8,310 nt of DNA from Roseiarcus sp035500275 (lineage in GTDB: Bacteria > Pseudomonadota > Alphaproteobacteria > Rhizobiales > Beijerinckiaceae), in the NCBI GenBank assembly GCA_035500275.1, contig DATJXI010000223.1, forward strand, positions 1-8,310. Reading direction: 5' to 3'. Shown piece after piece: positions 6,053-8,310 of this stretch. Position numbers and translations under genes: made by a program. The notes under the pieces were generated by a model. It had not been told where the DNA came from and did not search any database. It saw nothing but the letters and a program-made list of their open reading frames with translations. Every line of letters starts with the position of its first letter. The first letter of the stretch is position 1.

Positions 6053-7687
6053 ATGTTCCAACAACTCCTCACGCCGATAGGCGGCAGCCTCGGGCTGTCG
6101 TTTCTCGTGGCCGTCCTCCCCGTGGCCGCCGTTCTCGTGCTCCTTGGCCTCCTTCGCCGGCCCGCGTGGCAGGCCGCGGCGGCGGGGCTCATCGTCGCCT
6201 TCGTCATCGCGGTCACGGCGTGGGAAATGCCGGTGACTCTCGCCGCGAATTCGGTTTTCGCCGGGGCCGTCTTCGCGCTCTGGCCGGTGATGTGGATCGT
6301 GATCAATGCGCTCTTGCTCTACAACATCGCGGTGAAATCGGGGCGGTTCGACGCCTTTCGGGTCTGGGTGATCAACCATCTGCCGAACGACCCGCGGGTG
6401 GTGCTGGTGGTGATCGGCTTCTGCTTCGGGGCGCTGCTCGAGGGCGTATCGGGCTTCGGCACGCCGGTGGCGATCACCTCATCGCTCCTGATCCTCGTCG
6501 GGTTCGCGCCGCTCGAAGCGCTGGTCTACGTGCTCATCTTCAACACCGCCCCGGTGGCGTTTGGCGCCCTCGGCGTGCCGGTGACGGTGCTCGGAGCGGT
6601 GACCGGGCTGCCGGCGACCGCGCTCGGCGCGATGATCGGGCGCCAGTTGCCAGTGATCGCGCTGTTCCTGCCGTTCTACGTCATGGCGGTCTATGGCGGC
6701 ATGCGCTCGATCAAGGCGCTCTGGCCCGTCCTGCTTGTCGCCGGCGGCAGCTTCGCGATCAGCCAGTTCGTCGCCTCGAATCTGCTCGACTATTCGCTGA
6801 CCGACGTCCTCGCTTCGCTCGGATCGCTGCTCGCCACGCTCCTGTTCCTGCTGGTCTGGAAGCCGGCGCCGGACCCGGAGTTCGCCATCCGCGAGGAGAC
6901 GCTCGAAGTCGAGCGCGAGTTGACGCAGGTCGGCGCCAGGGCGCATGTCGCCCCGTGGCAGGGCTGGCTGCCTTGGCTGATCGTCTCGGCGCTCGTGATC
7001 GTGTGGACCCACTTCAAGTGGGCCGCAATCGGCCAGCAGGCGATCCCATGGCCGGGCCTGCACAACGCGATTGCGATCACGCTCTACGGCGGCAAGCCCT
7101 ATAGCGCGGTGTGGGCTTTCCAGCCGCTTGGCACCGGGACGGCGATCCTGATCGCCTGCGTGATCACCGCGCTCGTCGTGCGCCTCACGCCCGGGGAATT
7201 CTTCGGCTGCATCGGCAAGACGATTCGTCAGGCCTGGCTCGCCGTGGTCACCGTGATGCTGATCATCGGCCTCGCCTATCTCATGAACTATTCGGGCCTG
7301 GCCTACACGCTCGGCAAGGGCGTCGCCTCGACCGGTTACCTGTTCGTCCTGCTCTCGCCGTTCCTCGGCTGGGTCGCGGTGATGCTCTCGGGCAGCGACA
7401 CCTCGGGCAACGCGCTCTTCGGCAATTTGCAGGTCGTGGCCGCGAAGCAGCTCAACCTGAACCCGATCCTGTTCGCAGCGACCAACTCCTCGGGCGGCGT
7501 GATGGGCAAGATGATCTCGCCGCAGAACATCGCAACCGGCGTGTCGGTGACCAACCTGAGGGGCCATGAAGGCGTCGTTTTCGCGCGGACCTTCTGGCAC
7601 TCGATCATCCTGACGCTGCTGCTCTCGGCGCTGGTGATCGTGCAGCAGTTCGTCATCCCCTGGGTGATCCCAACGGTCGGCGGCTGA
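6053..7687 (+). CDS. lctP: L-lactate permease (LctP family)
   Basis: Inner-membrane proton symporter of the lactate permease family (TC 2.A.14), which imports L-lactate and, in known members, also D-lactate and glycolate. Starting at ATG 6053, 16 bases after the lutC stop, the protein has 544 residues, normal for the family. A longer reading would begin inside lutC and adds a non-membrane Arg/Pro-rich lead, so it is rejected. About 12-14 hydrophobic segments span the protein, with a charged cytoplasmic-type loop near 270-300 (FAIREETLEVERELTQ). Family signatures are intact: LLEGVSGFGTPVAITSSLL (128-146), LSGSDTSGNALFGNLQ (445-460) and NSSGGVMGKMISPQNIATG (478-496). No frameshift or missing segment is seen. 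It probably shares the lut promoter and operator. Its integrity next to damaged lutAB suggests either recent damage or continued use with another dehydrogenase. Confidence 0.95.
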   Translation: MFQQLLTPIGGSLGLSFLVAVLPVAAVLVLLGLLRRPAWQAAAAGLIVAFVIAVTAWEMPVTLAANSVFAGAVFALWPVMWIVINALLLYNIAVKSGRFDAFRVWVINHLPNDPRVVLVVIGFCFGALLEGVSGFGTPVAITSSLLILVGFAPLEALVYVLIFNTAPVAFGALGVPVTVLGAVTGLPATALGAMIGRQLPVIALFLPFYVMAVYGGMRSIKALWPVLLVAGGSFAISQFVASNLLDYSLTDVLASLGSLLATLLFLLVWKPAPDPEFAIREETLEVERELTQVGARAHVAPWQGWLPWLIVSALVIVWTHFKWAAIGQQAIPWPGLHNAIAITLYGGKPYSAVWAFQPLGTGTAILIACVITALVVRLTPGEFFGCIGKTIRQAWLAVVTVMLIIGLAYLMNYSGLAYTLGKGVASTGYLFVLLSPFLGWVAVMLSGSDTSGNALFGNLQVVAAKQLNLNPILFAATNSSGGVMGKMISPQNIATGVSVTNLRGHEGVVFARTFWHSIILTLLLSALVIVQQFVIPWVIPTVGG

Positions 7688-7694
7688 CCCGCGC

Positions 7695-7721
7695 GCGCCG
7701 GCCCCTTGGGCCGGCCGGCGC
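7695..7721 (+). terminator. GC-rich hairpin after the permease gene, possible terminator without a T-run
   Basis: GCGCCGGCC (7695-7703) and GGCCGGCGC (7713-7721) form a perfect nine-base-pair stem. An alternative CCGGCCC/GGGCCGG fold with a three-base loop (7698-7714) is equally good. It starts seven bases after the permease stop. No T-run follows, so it may be a stability or pause hairpin and not an intrinsic terminator. Confidence 0.45.
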
Positions 7722-7890
7722 CTACATGGCAATGTCGAGCGACGGGTGAAAACGCGCAGACGTCGGAATCGAGCTTGCGGGCTGCGGACCGCCTTCTGGC
7801 GCGATTTGCCGGGCCGAGGGGGCAAGACATTTTTTTTCCGGCCAAACTCCCGCGTAACCCATTGATAAGGCGCGTTTCGGACGAGAGAAT

Positions 7891-7928
7891 CCAAGAAAAT
7901 CCAAGGCTCTTTTCTTGGTCGGGCTTGG
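7891..7928. repeat. Symmetric four-site CCAAG/CTTGG array
   Basis: CCAAG occurs at 7891 and 7901, and its complement CTTGG at 7914 and 7924. The four sites are exactly symmetric about 7909/7910, and the two same-direction copies on each side are 10 bases apart, one helical turn. CCAAGAAAA (7891-7899) and TTTTCTTGG (7910-7918) also form a perfect nine-base inverted repeat. The layout resembles a multi-site operator; as RNA it would be a hairpin. It sits about 160 bases before the tmRNA promoter region. Apart from this and the tmRNA promoter, I see nothing in 7722-8076. Confidence 0.6.
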
Positions 7929-8076
7929 TCTCGTCTCGGAGGAATTTGGCTAAGAAAAACGATTCGCCAAGGACCGACCGCCGATCGCGCGGCCCGGGGT
8001 CTTCGATCGGCTCGCGGCCCGCCCGCCCAAGATCTCTTGACCCCGAACAGCCTCTTCCCTCCGGCGCTTCGGGCGC

Positions 8077-8083
8077 CTATATT
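8077..8083 (+). promoter_or_regulatory. Candidate -10 box of the tmRNA gene
   Basis: CTATATT fits the alphaproteobacterial sigma-70 -10 consensus (CTATAT) and lies just before the first structured part of the tmRNA. The matching -35 is poor: TTCCCT at 8055-8060 has the right 17-base spacing, while the better-looking TTGACC at 8037-8042 is far too distant. Confidence 0.4.
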
Positions 8084-8089
8084 TGCTCT

Positions 8090-8310
8090 GTCGGCCGCAA
8101 GGTCGGCTATGGCGATAAATTGGCGTCGCAATAGGTCTTTCGGACCCGGGGGCGGTACCCGGCGCCTCCACCCAAGCCCGCGTTCAATGAGACGGGCTTT
8201 GGCGGGGGCGAAATAGGTTCGACGGGGGACTCAAAGGATGACCTTTCGCCCGGCATGATACCGCCGTTATCGGGTCAAACCTATAGTTGCGAATGACAAC
8301 TATGCTCCGG
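8090..8310 (+). ncRNA. ssrA: Circularly permuted (two-piece) tmRNA, 3' end cut by window
   Basis: tmRNA rescues stalled ribosomes and tags the unfinished protein. The gene is permuted: the acceptor piece comes first, the coding piece second. The acceptor half includes a hairpin with a GCAA tetraloop (8091-8106), the conserved TTTCGGAC (8138-8145), and a T-arm stem CCGGG/CCCGG (8146-8150, 8158-8162) with the unusual seven-base loop GGCGGTA. The acceptor stem is CGCCTCC (8163-8169) with GGGGGCG (8204-8210), seven pairs including the G3·U70 wobble that marks alanine charging, followed by discriminator A8170. CCC, not CCA, follows, so the CCA end must be added after processing. The loop removed in maturation lies at 8171-8203 and folds through AAGCCCG/CGGGCTT. 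The coding half begins GGGGGCGAAATAGGTTCGACG, close to the usual tmRNA 5' end. The start at 8090 is an estimate from the -10 box; the tag's end is outside the window. Confidence 0.95.
8289..8310 (+). other. Start of the tmRNA peptide-tag reading frame
   Basis: From the resume codon GCG (8289-8291) the frame reads A-N-D-N-Y-A-P, then leaves the window one base into the next codon. A tag beginning ANDNYAP is typical of alphaproteobacterial tmRNAs, where it ends in a hydrophobic Ala-Ala degradation signal. The bases just upstream (ATAGTTGC) resemble the conserved stretch before the resume codon in other bacteria. Confidence 0.92.

Noticed and set aside
8037..8042. TTGACC as the -35 box of the tmRNA gene
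   Set aside because: It lies 35 bases from the candidate -10 box, about twice the allowed spacing, and no -10 sequence is found 17 bases after it.
6479..8131. Long 550-residue open frame on the reverse strand
   Set aside because: It lies antisense to the well-supported permease gene, is rich in Arg/Asp/His as expected for an antisense frame in high-GC DNA, and has no recognisable domain.
7706..8134. A 142-residue forward frame between the permease and tmRNA genes
   Set aside because: It starts from TTG inside the GC-rich hairpin, runs into the tmRNA acceptor region and has Arg/Ser/Pro-rich composition without a domain.

Overview
The window reads as GC-rich chromosomal DNA from an alphaproteobacterium, probably in the Hyphomicrobiales (Rhizobiales) sphere. 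The strongest clue is at the right edge: a circularly permuted, two-piece tmRNA gene whose peptide tag begins A-N-D-N-Y-A-P, a form typical of Alphaproteobacteria. The CtpA-type proteases and the lactate-utilization proteins also resemble alphaproteobacterial families. No genus can be fixed from the sequence alone.

Layout, left to right, all on the + strand. (1) Positions 1-2701 hold two tandem, closely related S41 carboxyl-terminal processing proteases. The first is cut by the window edge; the second is complete with a signal peptide. A long rho-independent terminator (2731-2779) closes this unit. (2) Positions 2820-3335 hold a small secreted protein of unknown function. (3) Positions 3336-4045 are a non-coding repeat island. 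A GATTACGGTGACACTT-type element occurs in direct copies on the left and in inverted, diverged copies on the right, around a unique core, and a separate 33-bp module appears on both sides. It looks like a REP/BIME-type cluster or the remains of a REP-flanked element. (4) Positions 3994-7687 are a lactate-utilization locus. A GntR/FadR-like operator palindrome precedes lutA-lutB-lutC and an L-lactate permease gene. (5) Positions 7688-8089 are intergenic, with a GC-rich hairpin and a symmetric CCAAG/CTTGG array. (6) About 8090 to the window end is the permuted tmRNA gene (ssrA).

The most unusual feature is the state of the lactate locus. LutA matches its family for only about 134 residues, losing its second CCG domain. 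Just downstream, in another frame, the sequence continues in the middle of LutB at a H-K-T-R-E-Q-V segment. This is what an internal deletion joining lutA to lutB would leave. LutB also carries a -1 frameshift near its C-terminus and appears to have lost two cluster-ligand cysteines. The LutABC oxidation complex therefore cannot be made from this copy. lutC and the permease gene look fully intact, the ancestral lutB-lutC ATGA overlap remains, and the upstream operator is a perfect palindrome. Either the decay is recent, or the permease (and perhaps LutC) is still kept for another use such as feeding a different lactate or glycolate dehydrogenase.

I found no CRISPR array, intact transposase, integrase, tRNA or rRNA. 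The best candidates for under-described structure are the repeat island at 3365-3947, the lutA/lutB junction, the CCAAG dyad array at 7891-7928 and the tandem protease pair.
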